Below are positions 42,052 to 50,764 of a stretch of DNA of 64,000 bases, in pieces; within the stretch, counting starts at the first letter, position 1; each line of letters opens with the position of its first letter. Location: positions 372,001 through 436,000 of the forward strand of contig NZ_AUJO01000001.1 in NCBI RefSeq assembly GCF_000424265.1, given 5' to 3'. Position numbers and translations under genes: made by a program. Source of the DNA: Butyrivibrio sp. WCD3002. Its GTDB lineage: Bacteria; Bacillota; Clostridia; Lachnospirales; Lachnospiraceae. Under the pieces are notes generated by a model. The model made no database searches, was not told the origin of the DNA, and saw only the letters and a program-made list of their open reading frames with translations.

Positions 42052-44592
42052 ATGAAAAAATTCTATCTGAAGCGTGTACTTAGCGTATCGCTGGCTGCAA
42101 TTATGCTTGTATCTGCAGCAGGCTGCGGTAAGAAAAAGGAAGCATCAAGTGATGCAAGTGAGGCAACTCACAACGTTAAGGACTATGTTTACAAGGAAAA
42201 TGATATTAATCTTGGCAGTGACATAGATGCAAATTCAATAAACTACATTGGCACATTCGGTGACAAGATTTATGCTGCCGGCAATTATTATGGCGGTAAT
42301 GATGTTTCAACCATGGTTTTCATGATGAATAGCGACGGTACCGGTATTGAAAAGGTTTCAATAGCAGGTGGCGATTATACAAGCGTAAATCAGGTAGCCG
42401 TAAGTCCCGACGGATCAATTTATACAATTGAATCCGGATATGGCGGAAACATTCTTCCAGGTGGTGAAACAGATGGCCCTGTTTCCTTATTTGGTGTAGA
42501 GGATTCAGAGGGCAGTGGCGATTCCGGAGAAGCTGAGCCTACAGAAGCTTCCGATGCTGAAGCTGCTGATGATACTGATGATACTGATGATTCAGCAGAT
42601 ACACCGGACACACCTGATACACCCGGTGAAGGCGATGATGAAGTTATAGAATTAGATGAAGGCACTTTCGAGGATGCCGGTGACGGTGAAATGTTCTTTA
42701 CCGATGACAGTGGAATGATTGGCGGTTCCATGGCAATGGGTACAGAAGAATATTATCTCGTAAAGTACTCAAGCGATGGAACAGAAGTTTTCAGAGAGAA
42801 GATAAATGCTGAGGAATCAGAGGATTCATATTTTTACATCACTTCTTTTGTAGCTACAGATAAGGGAGTTGCCATTTCGGATTCCAACGGAATACATATC
42901 TACAGCAGTGAAAATGGCAGCTTTGTAAAGGATGTTGATTGTGGCGAAGATTTCGATTCTTCTAATGGCAATTATTTTGCTTTGTATGCAAAGAATGACG
43001 GAGGAGCTCTTGCTACACTGAACACTGAAACAAATATGGAGTTCTATACTTTAGATTTCGATGGCGCAAAGCTTAATCATCTTGAGGGCTCCACAATTCC
43101 TGCATATGAGTACAATATTGCAGCAGGTATTGGTTGTGATGTTTTACTTGCAAACGGAGAAGGTGTATTTTCATACAATGTTGGCGATGCTGAGCCTAAA
43201 ATGATTATGAACTACGTTGACTCCGACATCAGTATTTATGGTCTTTACTCATTTGCTGCTATAAATGAAAAGGATCTTTATTGCCTGCTTCCTACAGATG
43301 AGTCCTATACTCTTGCTGTACTTAACAAGGTTGATCCTAAAGAGGTTAAGGATAAAAAGACAATCGTACTTGGCTGTAACTATATTGATTATGATGTAAG
43401 AAGCCACGTTGTTAAGTTCAACAAAGAAAACGATGAGTACAGAATCGTAATTTCAGATTACTCAAAATATGATACCGATGATAATTATTCTGGCGGTTCA
43501 AGCAGATTAAATACTGATATAGTTTCAGGTAATATCCCGGATATCCTTGTCCTTGATACAGATATGCCTGTTGATAGTTATATTTCAAAGGGACTGTTCC
43601 TTGATATGTCCGATTACTTTAATAAGGACGAGGAAATCTCTAAGAATGAGTATCTTGATACTGTAATGGAAGCATTCAAGACAGACGGAAAAATGTACAA
43701 GCTGATTCCCAGCTTCTACGTGGAAACTGTCATGACAGCAAAGGAATATGTAGGAGATAAGACTACATGGACAATTGCCGATCTTGAGAAGCTTATCAAA
43801 GATAAGAATGTAAATTATAAGAATGTATTCGGTGCTCTTGGAAGAGATGATCTCTTTGAGATGGCTCTGAGCCTTACAGGTTCTCAGTTTATTGACTGGT
43901 CTACTCTTACCTGCAGCTATAATTCAGATGCATTTATTCACCTTTTGGAATTTGCAAATGAATTCCCTGAGGAGCTTGAGGATGATGAGTATTTTGCTGA
44001 TACTTCTTCATTCTGGAGAGAAGGAAAAGCACTTGCATCAAGACTTAGCATAAGCAGTTTCTCCGATATCAATTATGAGGAGAAGGGTGTTTACGGAAAA
44101 GATATCGTTCCTATCGGATTCCCTTCAGAGAACGGAACCGGTGCTGCTATATTCCCGAACCTTCAGCTTACAATCAGCAGTAACTCAAAGGTTAAGGATG
44201 GTTGTTGGGAATTTGTAAGATATTTCCTTACAGATGATTACCAGAAAAATATCGATACAGCATGGCCTGTAAGTATGAAGAGAATAAATGAGCTTGCTGA
44301 GGCAGCTCAGAAAAAGCCTACTTATACCGATGAAAACGGTAAGGAAGTAGAATATGACGATACTTATTACATCGGTGACAGCGAGATTATCATTGATCCT
44401 ATGACAAAGGATGAGGTTCAGGAGCTTATCGATTATCTCGGATCCATTGATCAGGTAGGTAACTACAACGAAGAAGTTAATAAGATAATAAAAGAAGAAG
44501 CTGCAGCATATTTCAGTGGTCAGAAGTCAGCTGCAGAGGTTGCTGATATTATTCAGAGCCGTGTTCAGATTTACGTAAACGAGATTTCTTAA
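42052..44592 (+). CDS. Large lipoprotein: propeller-like N-terminal region fused to a solute-binding protein
   Basis: An 846-aa lipoprotein. The signal peptide MKKFYLKRVLSVSLAAIMLV ends in SAAGC (lipobox). Residues about 35-430 contain strand-rich repeats that look propeller-like, such as IYAAGNYYGGNDVSTMVFMM and VAVSPDGSIYTIESGYGGN, interrupted by a very acidic Asp/Glu/Thr/Pro stretch (about 140-210). Residues about 445-846 form a family 1 extracellular solute-binding protein (LNTDIVSGNIPDILVLDTD; later GFPSENGTGAAIFPNLQLTI). Typical SBPs are about 400-450 residues, so this one is twice the usual length. ATG at 42052 follows GGAGG. It is likely the ligand receptor for the two permeases upstream, though the ligand is unknown. 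Confidence 0.8.
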   Translation: MKKFYLKRVLSVSLAAIMLVSAAGCGKKKEASSDASEATHNVKDYVYKENDINLGSDIDANSINYIGTFGDKIYAAGNYYGGNDVSTMVFMMNSDGTGIEKVSIAGGDYTSVNQVAVSPDGSIYTIESGYGGNILPGGETDGPVSLFGVEDSEGSGDSGEAEPTEASDAEAADDTDDTDDSADTPDTPDTPGEGDDEVIELDEGTFEDAGDGEMFFTDDSGMIGGSMAMGTEEYYLVKYSSDGTEVFREKINAEESEDSYFYITSFVATDKGVAISDSNGIHIYSSENGSFVKDVDCGEDFDSSNGNYFALYAKNDGGALATLNTETNMEFYTLDFDGAKLNHLEGSTIPAYEYNIAAGIGCDVLLANGEGVFSYNVGDAEPKMIMNYVDSDISIYGLYSFAAINEKDLYCLLPTDESYTLAVLNKVDPKEVKDKKTIVLGCNYIDYDVRSHVVKFNKENDEYRIVISDYSKYDTDDNYSGGSSRLNTDIVSGNIPDILVLDTDMPVDSYISKGLFLDMSDYFNKDEEISKNEYLDTVMEAFKTDGKMYKLIPSFYVETVMTAKEYVGDKTTWTIADLEKLIKDKNVNYKNVFGALGRDDLFEMALSLTGSQFIDWSTLTCSYNSDAFIHLLEFANEFPEELEDDEYFADTSSFWREGKALASRLSISSFSDINYEEKGVYGKDIVPIGFPSENGTGAAIFPNLQLTISSNSKVKDGCWEFVRYFLTDDYQKNIDTAWPVSMKRINELAEAAQKKPTYTDENGKEVEYDDTYYIGDSEIIIDPMTKDEVQELIDYLGSIDQVGNYNEEVNKIIKEEAAAYFSGQKSAAEVADIIQSRVQIYVNEIS

Positions 44593-44619
44593 TAACTATT
44601 AAGGGGAGGAGTGAACCGT

Positions 44620-45072
44620 ATGTATAACAGCTTATTTAATTTAAACCCGCAGACGTTTTGGCTTTTGGCTACGATAGTGCTGGCTGTGATTGAGATTTTC
44701 ACACTTGGACTATCTACAATATGGTTTGCTTTAGGTGCATTTGCAGCATTTATTCTTGCTATTTGCAGTGCATCGGTCCCTCTTCAGATAGTTGTGTTTA
44801 TTCTTGTTTCAATAGCATCACTTTTGCTTGTAAGACCGCTTTCAATGAAGTATCTTAATAGTAAGATATCTAAAACTAACATTGATGCAGTGGTTGGCAG
44901 AAAAGTTAAGGTGACTGCGGCAATAGATAATACTTCTGAAACCGGAACTGTCCAGATGGATGGAACTACATGGAATGCCAGAAGTGTGAATGATGGCGAA
45001 AATATAGCAGTTGGGGAAACAGTTGTCATTCAAAGAGTTGAGGGAAATAAATTATTTGTAAATAAAGAATAA
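44620..45072 (+). CDS. NfeD-family membrane protein
   Basis: A 150-aa protein with two or three hydrophobic helices (about 10-75) and a soluble OB-fold C-terminal domain (GRKVKVTAAIDNTSETGTVQ, then NDGENIAVGETVVIQ), the NfeD layout. NfeD proteins partner SPFH (stomatin-like) proteins, and one follows 17 bases downstream. ATG at 44620 is preferred to the GTG at 44611, because AAGGGGAGGA ends directly against that GTG. It comes 27 bases after the lipoprotein gene and could share its transcript. Confidence 0.85.
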   Translation: MYNSLFNLNPQTFWLLATIVLAVIEIFTLGLSTIWFALGAFAAFILAICSASVPLQIVVFILVSIASLLLVRPLSMKYLNSKISKTNIDAVVGRKVKVTAAIDNTSETGTVQMDGTTWNARSVNDGENIAVGETVVIQRVEGNKLFVNKE

Positions 45073-45089
45073 TTTTAGGAGGAAAAGGT

Positions 45090-46001
45090 ATGCCATATTT
45101 TATTGCTATTATTCTTATTCTTGTTCTGATTGCCATGAACATCAAGATTGTTCCTCAGGCTCATTCATTTATTGTTGAGCGTCTTGGTGCGTACAAGGAG
45201 ACATGGGATGTCGGTCTTCACTTTATGATTCCTTTTATTGATAAGGTTGCAAGAAAAGTGGATCTTAAAGAGCAGTATTGTGATTTCCCGCCTCAGCCCG
45301 TTATCACTCAGGATAACGTAACAATGCAGATTGATTCAATTGTATTCTTCCGTATTTCGGACCCCAAGGCTTATGCATACGGTGTTCGCAATCCTATCGG
45401 TGCTATTGAAAATCTTACAGCAACAACACTTCGTAACGTAATTGGATCACTTACACTTGATGAGACACTTACCAGCCGTGATCAGATCAACGCTCAGATG
45501 CAGGATGCACTTGATATCGCTACTGATCCCTGGGGTATCAAAATTACTCGTGTTGAGCTTAAAAACATCAATCCTCCGGAGCAGATTCGTGATGCCATGG
45601 AGAAGCAGATGAAGGCAGAGCGTGAAAAGAGAGAAAAGATTCTTTTCGCAGAAGGTGAGAAGCAGTCAGCTATAACTGTAGCAGAAGGTGAAAAGCAGAG
45701 TAAGATCCTTCAGGCAGAGGCTGATAAGCAGGCTACAATTCTTCAGGCTGAAGCTATGAAGGAAAAGCAGATCAGAGAAGCTGAAGGTCAGGCTGAAGCT
45801 ATCAGAAACGTACAGAAGGCTAACGCTGACGGTATTATGATGCTTAAGGAAGCCGGAGCAGATGAGTCTGTTCTTACCATCAAGAGCCTTGAGGCATTTG
45901 AAAAGGCTGCTAACGGTCAGGCTACAAAGATTATTGTACCTAGCAATATTGCAGGTGTTGCAGGTCTTGCCGAATCCATTAAGGAAGTTGTAAAGAGCTG
46001 A
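45090..46001 (+). CDS. SPFH/Band 7 (stomatin-like, slipin) protein
   Basis: A 303-aa membrane-anchored SPFH protein with a single N-terminal helix, the SPFH domain (about 20-180; QAHSFIVERLGAYKETWDVG) and a long charged coiled coil (about 175-260; repeated AEGEKQS and AEADKQA units). Such proteins oligomerise into membrane scaffolds. The NfeD protein upstream is its usual partner. AGGAGG precedes the ATG. The following gene is separated by a hairpin with no T tract. Confidence 0.9.
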   Translation: MPYFIAIILILVLIAMNIKIVPQAHSFIVERLGAYKETWDVGLHFMIPFIDKVARKVDLKEQYCDFPPQPVITQDNVTMQIDSIVFFRISDPKAYAYGVRNPIGAIENLTATTLRNVIGSLTLDETLTSRDQINAQMQDALDIATDPWGIKITRVELKNINPPEQIRDAMEKQMKAEREKREKILFAEGEKQSAITVAEGEKQSKILQAEADKQATILQAEAMKEKQIREAEGQAEAIRNVQKANADGIMMLKEAGADESVLTIKSLEAFEKAANGQATKIIVPSNIAGVAGLAESIKEVVKS

Positions 46002-46017
46002 TATTTTTGAAGTATAT

Positions 46018-46050
46018 GCCGGAAAGTCATCTTATGGTGACTTCCGGCTT
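46018..46050 (+). terminator. Hairpin after the SPFH gene (weak terminator or processing site)
   Basis: GCCGGAAAGTCA (46018-46029) pairs with TGACTTCCGGC (46038-46048) with a one-base bulge. Only TT follows, so termination would be weak. Confidence 0.4.
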
Positions 46051-46083
46051 AATACAAATATAATCTAACGAGGGGAAAAGATT

Positions 46084-46383
46084 ATGTCTGATAATAAAGG
46101 TAGAGAAGCTCTTATTCATTCGCTGGCTCAGTCCATGGGAATGGGTGATGCTCAAAAGAAGAGTGCTACAGGTAAGTACAATTCCGAGACCGGTACCATT
46201 ATGAGTAATGGCAGAGTTATCAGTAATGCTACTGTAGTACAGGCCAAAAATTATTTCACTGCGCAGTATAATAAGCTTGCGGAGATGGATGATGAGGGTG
46301 CCAAACAGATGGCTACACTTTACGAGGTTGCCATGGAAGCCATCGGTATTATGATTGACGGCGGTAAATCTAATTCTGAATAA
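46084..46383 (+). CDS. Small hypothetical protein
   Basis: A 99-aa soluble protein with no membrane segment. It has a helical N-terminal part (REALIHSLAQSMGMGD) and an SNGRVISNATVVQAKNYF stretch in the middle. I do not recognise a family. GAGGGG precedes the ATG at 46084, and it stands between the SPFH gene and rho. A 157-base gap follows before rho. Confidence 0.6.
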   Translation: MSDNKGREALIHSLAQSMGMGDAQKKSATGKYNSETGTIMSNGRVISNATVVQAKNYFTAQYNKLAEMDDEGAKQMATLYEVAMEAIGIMIDGGKSNSE

Positions 46384-46540
46384 TTTCTTATATTTTCATT
46401 TTTTTGTTGCATTTATTCTTTTTATGATGTATTGTGTCTTTAGTCAGTAGACTATATTCTATTGTTCCGTTTTAATTTCCACATTGATATGGTTTGAAAA
46501 AATTAGTTAATTTGTTTTATAAAAAGAAAGGGTAATTAGT

Positions 46541-48049
46541 TTGAGAGAGAAATTAGAGACACTTACACTTGCGTCCTTAAGAGACCTTGCAAAGCAGAAT
46601 GGTGTTAAAAGCGTCACAACTATGAAAAAATCAGAGCTTATCGATGCTCTGCTTGAAATTGCTGAAAAGAAAGCCAGCGAAGCAGCTGAAAAGAAAGAAG
46701 CGGAGGCTCCTGCAGAAAAGCCAAGAAAGACTGCTGCTAAGACTGTTAAAAAGAAGATTGTTATAACTACAGATTCATCAGCTAAGTCTGAAGCAAAGCC
46801 TGCTGAACGCGAAGACCGCGATGAGCATAAGGCTCCGGAAGCTAAGAAGCCTGTAGAGGCTAAGGCTGAAGAGAAAGAAAATACCAAGAAGGATGACGGC
46901 GTTTCAGAGGAAGAGCTTGCAAATGGTATTCCTGCAAACGGTATTCTCGAGGTTATGCAGGATGGATTTGGATTTATCCGCTGTGAAAACTTCCTTCCCG
47001 GTGAAAATGATGTTTATGTAGCGCCTGCTATGATCAGAAAGTATAACCTTAAAACTGGTGATATTCTTGCAGGTATCAGTCGTCAGAAGAAAGAAAGCGA
47101 TAAATTCGGAGCACTTCTTCAGCTCAATACAATAAACGGATACAAGCCCGAAATCGCAATGGGGCGTTGGAATTTTGAGAATATGACTCCAATTTTCCCT
47201 AACAGACAGATTGTTCTTGAGTATCCCGGATCTTCAATTGCTATGAGAATCATGGACCTCATTTCACCTATCGGTAAGGGCCAGCGTGGTATGATCGTAT
47301 CACCTCCTAAAGCCGGTAAAACAACACTCCTTAAGGATGTTGCAATGTCAGTAAAGAGAAACAATCCTGACATTCATCTTATCATTCTTCTTATCGATGA
47401 GCGTCCTGAGGAAGTTACGGATATCAAGGAGTGCATTGAAGGCCCTAATGTAGAGGTTATCTATTCTACATTCGATGAGCTTCCTGAGCACCACAAGAGA
47501 GTATCCGAGATGGTTATCGAGAGGGCTAAGCGCCTTGTTGAGCACAATAAGGACGTAATGATTCTCCTTGATTCAATCACAAGACTTACAAGAGCCTATA
47601 ACATCGTTGTTCCTCCGTCAGGAAGAACACTTTCAGGTGGTCTTGATCCCGCAGCTCTTCATATGCCTAAGAGATTCTTTGGTGCTGCGAGAAATATGAA
47701 GGAGGGCGGAAGCCTTACAATCCTTGCAACTGCACTTATTGAGACAGGCTCTAAGATGGATGATGTTATCTACGAGGAATTCAAGGGTACAGGTAACATG
47801 GAAATGGTTCTTGACAGAAAGATGCAGGAAAAGAGAATATTCCCTGCAATCAACATTGCCAAGTCCAGCACAAGAAGAGAGGATCTTCTCCTTAAGCCTG
47901 ATGAGCTTGCAGCTGTTAATACCCTCAGAAAGGGCTTTAACGGAATGAAGGCTGACGAAGCTGTTGATCAGTGCATAAATATGTTTGCTAAGACCAGAAA
48001 TAATAATGAATTCATCAGAATGGTTGAAAAGCAGATGAGATATAACTAA
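46541..48049 (+). CDS. rho: Transcription termination factor Rho
   Basis: A 502-aa Rho, the hexameric RNA helicase that ends transcription. An N-terminal Rho_N domain ([20 protein letters not shown]) is followed by an Ala/Lys/Glu-rich insert of about 90 residues, the cold-shock RNA-binding domain ([20 protein letters not shown] near 127), and the ATPase core with [15 protein letters not shown] near 247 and [16 protein letters not shown] near 340. The start is a TTG at 46541, with AAAGGG at 46527-46532 as ribosome site; no ATG start fits the conserved N-terminus. No strong promoter was recognised in the upstream gap. A terminator with a GAAA loop follows. Confidence 0.95.
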   Translation: MREKLETLTLASLRDLAKQNGVKSVTTMKKSELIDALLEIAEKKASEAAEKKEAEAPAEKPRKTAAKTVKKKIVITTDSSAKSEAKPAEREDRDEHKAPEAKKPVEAKAEEKENTKKDDGVSEEELANGIPANGILEVMQDGFGFIRCENFLPGENDVYVAPAMIRKYNLKTGDILAGISRQKKESDKFGALLQLNTINGYKPEIAMGRWNFENMTPIFPNRQIVLEYPGSSIAMRIMDLISPIGKGQRGMIVSPPKAGKTTLLKDVAMSVKRNNPDIHLIILLIDERPEEVTDIKECIEGPNVEVIYSTFDELPEHHKRVSEMVIERAKRLVEHNKDVMILLDSITRLTRAYNIVVPPSGRTLSGGLDPAALHMPKRFFGAARNMKEGGSLTILATALIETGSKMDDVIYEEFKGTGNMEMVLDRKMQEKRIFPAINIAKSSTRREDLLLKPDELAAVNTLRKGFNGMKADEAVDQCINMFAKTRNNNEFIRMVEKQMRYN

Positions 48050-48062
48050 ATTGAATTTTGAA

Positions 48063-48093
48063 GAGACATGCCGAAAGGTGTGTCTCATTTTTA
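48063..48093 (+). terminator. Terminator after rho
   Basis: GAGACATGCC (48063-48072) pairs with GGTGTGTCTC (48077-48086), using two G-U pairs, around a GAAA tetraloop, followed by ATTTTTAT. Confidence 0.8.
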
Positions 48094-48108
48094 TACCATT
48101 TAAGGCCA

Positions 48109-48240
48109 TAAAAAAAAGAACACTTTCGTGTTCGGAATTTTGGGAGGAGGGGTTGTCCGGTGGGGAACCAGACAACCCGGTATGAAAAAAGTTTTGTTGG
48201 GGGAGTCAGAAGTTCTAACTCCTGTTACATTCATGATACG
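48109..48240 (-). ncRNA. Candidate C-rich small RNA on the minus strand downstream of rho
   Basis: Read on the minus strand this region holds three hairpins in series. The first is GGAGTTAG-AACTT-CTGACTCC (near 48223-48203). The second is GGGTTGTCTGGT closing a TCCCC loop with ACCGGACAACCC (48178-48150). The third is GAACAC-GAAA-GTGTTC (48133-48118), followed by eight Ts, a clear terminator. Between hairpins 2 and 3 lies an unpaired CTCCTCCC, an anti-Shine-Dalgarno-like motif. Mismatches seen on the + strand (C against A, in hairpins 1 and 2) become G-U pairs on the minus strand, which favours a minus-strand RNA. The 5' end is not fixed; a TATACT at about 48284-48279 could be its -10. No protein gene on this strand explains the terminator. 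Confidence 0.45.
48110..48133 (-). terminator. Minus-strand terminator of the candidate small RNA
   Basis: The minus strand reads GAACAC-GAAA-GTGTTC followed by eight Ts (A tract at 48110-48117). The + strand side has only GGAATTTT, so the element is directed to the minus strand. Confidence 0.7.
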
Positions 48241-48260
48241 TGGAAAATTTGTACAGAATA

Positions 48261-48288
48261 TGGACAAAACATAAACTAAGTATAAAAT
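48261..48288 (+). promoter_or_regulatory. Candidate promoter for the CbiD-like gene
   Basis: TGGACA (48261-48266) and TAAAAT (48283-48288) are 16 bases apart, each with five of six consensus matches. It would give a leader of about 50 bases to the ATG at 48345, or about 120 to the TTG at 48417. Confidence 0.45.
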
Positions 48289-48344
48289 AACTCGAAATTA
48301 AAAATAACAAAAAACGAGATTTTGTAAATTTTATTAAAGACTAT

Positions 48345-49604
48345 ATGAAAGAAAACACGAGATATCGTGAATATGATATACTTGATCTATATAGAAAAAG
48401 TAAGGAGGAACGCTTTTTGGGAAACGTAGATGTTGTTCAAAAAAACGATAACGTTTTTTCAAATGGTCTTGGCCTATCCGGCGGTGCATTAGCTGCAATT
48501 GCCGCAAAAGCTGCGGCTGCAGCATTGCTTCTTCGTATTACTTATGAAAGTGTTGAATTTCAAAGGGATGATGGAAGGATCGTAGATGTTCCCATTAGAT
48601 TTATTCCTCACCCTGAGAATACTGCTATTCGTGAATATGCTGTTGTACTTAATGGTTCCAGAGTTCAGGGGCTTATGAATGCTGCGGAAATTCACGTGAG
48701 CGTTGAGAGAGTTAGAAAACTAGCTGAAATTCCCGAAAGAGTTTACATAAAACCTCAATACATAAATCTTTACCTTGATGGTATGGATGGAATTTTGAGA
48801 CTTGCTGAAACTAATGAAATAGGTCTTATGGCTTATGCAGCAATCGATAAAGATGCAAGAAATGTAATTTTCCAGGCGGTAGCTGATGTGGTACGATTCG
48901 CAGATGTTATGCCGCTTTTGATGATAAAGGTTTCTACTGTAGCGTTTAATAATTCACCGCAACAGAATATGATCCTTGGAAGTGGCGGAAATATTGTGCC
49001 TACATCTCAAAACGAGATTCTTATTGAAATTGCCAATTCTCTTGAGGATCAATATGACAGGGGAATCAGAAATATAATTGCTGTACCGGGAAATGCCGGG
49101 CATAAATATGTTCAGGAAGCGGTACATATTTCGATGACTCATTGTATCAGGTGCCGTAATTATATAGGAAATGCCATAGATATGGCCGCTGCCATAGGAA
49201 TGGAAAATTTCCTGCTTGTAGGTAACTGTTCAAAACTTATAAGACTTGCGGCAGGAATTATGGATACACACACCTGGACTGCCGATGGAAGGCGAGAAGT
49301 TCTTTCGCTCCACACGGTTTTGGCCGGCGGAACAATTTCACAGGCAAGAATACTTCAGGAGCTTGCAACCACTGATCAGATGCTTGCTAAGCTTACGGAA
49401 TGGGGAATCCGTGATGCTGTTATGAACAGTGTTTGTACAAAAATCGGTGACTATATGCAAAACAGAATAGGCGGGAAGCCAATGGGCTTTGGGGTAGTGC
49501 CTATTCATCAGGAATATGGGGTCCTTGGACAGACTCCTAATATGTCAAATGTTCTTGCTGCAGTTAGTAGGGAACAGTTTGCACTTTCTATTAAAAAACC
49601 ATGA
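48345..49604 (+). CDS. CbiD-like protein (cobalt-precorrin-5B methyltransferase family), orphan
   Basis: Up to 419 aa. The C-terminal half matches CbiD, the enzyme that methylates C1 of cobalt-precorrin in anaerobic cobalamin synthesis: YIGNAIDMAAAIGMENFLLV, then GNCSKLIRLAAGIMDTHTW and DGRREVLSLHTVLAGG. The N-terminal signature is altered: CbiD usually reads GYTTGTCAAAAAKAA, but here GLSGGALAAIAAKAAAAALL. No other cobalamin genes are near, so it may be a paralogue with a different role. The ATG at 48345 has no ribosome site; a TTG at 48417, with AGGAGG eight bases upstream, is a serious alternative giving 395 residues. trpS follows with its own promoter. Confidence 0.7.
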   Translation: MKENTRYREYDILDLYRKSKEERFLGNVDVVQKNDNVFSNGLGLSGGALAAIAAKAAAAALLLRITYESVEFQRDDGRIVDVPIRFIPHPENTAIREYAVVLNGSRVQGLMNAAEIHVSVERVRKLAEIPERVYIKPQYINLYLDGMDGILRLAETNEIGLMAYAAIDKDARNVIFQAVADVVRFADVMPLLMIKVSTVAFNNSPQQNMILGSGGNIVPTSQNEILIEIANSLEDQYDRGIRNIIAVPGNAGHKYVQEAVHISMTHCIRCRNYIGNAIDMAAAIGMENFLLVGNCSKLIRLAAGIMDTHTWTADGRREVLSLHTVLAGGTISQARILQELATTDQMLAKLTEWGIRDAVMNSVCTKIGDYMQNRIGGKPMGFGVVPIHQEYGVLGQTPNMSNVLAAVSREQFALSIKKP

Positions 49605-49611
49605 GATTTCG

Positions 49612-49620
49612 TGGTATAAT
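49612..49620 (+). promoter_or_regulatory. Extended -10 promoter for trpS
   Basis: TG-G-TATAAT at 49612-49620 directly follows the preceding stop codon. The leader is only about 28 bases, so there is no room for a T-box riboswitch. Confidence 0.6.
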
Positions 49621-49654
49621 ATTTTAGTAAATCATTAAGGAGATGGAAAAAGTT

Positions 49655-50749
49655 ATGTCTAAAGTAATATTGACCGGCGACCGTCCGACAGGTAAGCTTC
49701 ACATTGGTCATTATGTCGGATCACTGAGAAGAAGGGTTGAGCTGCAGAACTCAGGAGAGTTTGATGATATTTTCATCATGATCGCTGATGCACAGGCTCT
49801 TACAGATAATGCGGAGAATCCCGAAAAGGTAAGACAGAATATAATTGAGGTTGCTCTTGATTATCTTGCGGTTGGACTTGATCCTGCAAAGAGCACTTTG
49901 TTTGTGCAGTCACAGATACCTGAACTCACTGAGCTTTCTTTCTATTACATGAATCTTGTTACAGTAGCAAGACTTCAGAGAAATCCCACAGTAAAATCTG
50001 AAATCCAGATGCGTGATTTTAAAGCAAGCATTCCTGTAGGATTTTTTACATATCCTATCAGCCAGGCTGCGGATATTACTGCTTTTAAGGCAACAACTGT
50101 TCCTGTAGGTGAGGATCAGGAGCCTATGATAGAGCAGTGCAGAGAGATTGTGCATAAGTTCAATTCAATTTATGGCGAAGCTCTTGTAGAGCCGAAGATT
50201 CTTTTGCCTGATAATAAGGCATGTCTCAGACTTCCCGGTACAGACGGACAGGCTAAGATGAGTAAATCTATCGGTAACTGCATCTACCTTTCAGAGTCTC
50301 CGGAATCCATAAAGAAAAAGGTTATGAGCATGTTCACCGATCCCAATCACTTAAGAGTTGAGGATCCGGGTGAAGTTGAAAATAATCCTGTATTCATTTA
50401 TCTTACAGCTTTTGCAAGAGATGAGCATTTTGCTGAGTTTGCTCCTGATTATGCTAATCTTGATGAGATGAAGGCTCATTATCAGAGAGGCGGTCTTGGT
50501 GATGTTAAGGTTAAGAAGTTCCTTAACAACGTTCTTCAGGCTGAGCTTGAGCCCATCAGAAAGCGCAGAGAAGAGTTCCAGAAGGACATTCCTTACGTTT
50601 ATGATGTTCTTAAAAAGGGATCTGAGGTTGCCGAGGAGAGAGCTGCACAGACTCTCAGCGATGTAAAGAAGGCAATGAAGATCGACTACTTCAGTGATGA
50701 AGAATTGATTGCTATGCAGTCAGCAAAATATCAGGAAAATAATGACTAA
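49655..50749 (+). CDS. trpS: Tryptophanyl-tRNA synthetase
   Basis: A 364-aa class I synthetase that charges tRNA-Trp. The HIGH motif appears in [13 protein letters not shown] near residue 12, and the KMSKS loop as [10 protein letters not shown] near 205. Length is that of the longer bacterial TrpRS group (about 350 residues). ATG at 49655 fits the family start ([20 protein letters not shown]); the in-frame ATG at 49643 touches the AAGGAG ribosome site (49637-49642) and is less likely. glgA follows 15 bases after. Confidence 0.95.
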   Translation: MSKVILTGDRPTGKLHIGHYVGSLRRRVELQNSGEFDDIFIMIADAQALTDNAENPEKVRQNIIEVALDYLAVGLDPAKSTLFVQSQIPELTELSFYYMNLVTVARLQRNPTVKSEIQMRDFKASIPVGFFTYPISQAADITAFKATTVPVGEDQEPMIEQCREIVHKFNSIYGEALVEPKILLPDNKACLRLPGTDGQAKMSKSIGNCIYLSESPESIKKKVMSMFTDPNHLRVEDPGEVENNPVFIYLTAFARDEHFAEFAPDYANLDEMKAHYQRGGLGDVKVKKFLNNVLQAELEPIRKRREEFQKDIPYVYDVLKKGSEVAEERAAQTLSDVKKAMKIDYFSDEELIAMQSAKYQENND

Positions 50750-50764
50750 AAATGGAGGCTTCGC

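Noticed and set aside
48160-48279. A 39-codon + strand ORF starting GTG with a strong GGAGGAGG upstream, downstream of rho.
   Set aside because: The ribosome site and start codon are buried in a strong hairpin, no promoter was seen on the + strand, and the same hairpins pair better on the minus strand. The minus-strand RNA explains the region more fully, though the ORF cannot be excluded.
49605-49654. A possible T-box leader before trpS.
   Set aside because: The leader is under 30 bases, too short for any T-box structure.
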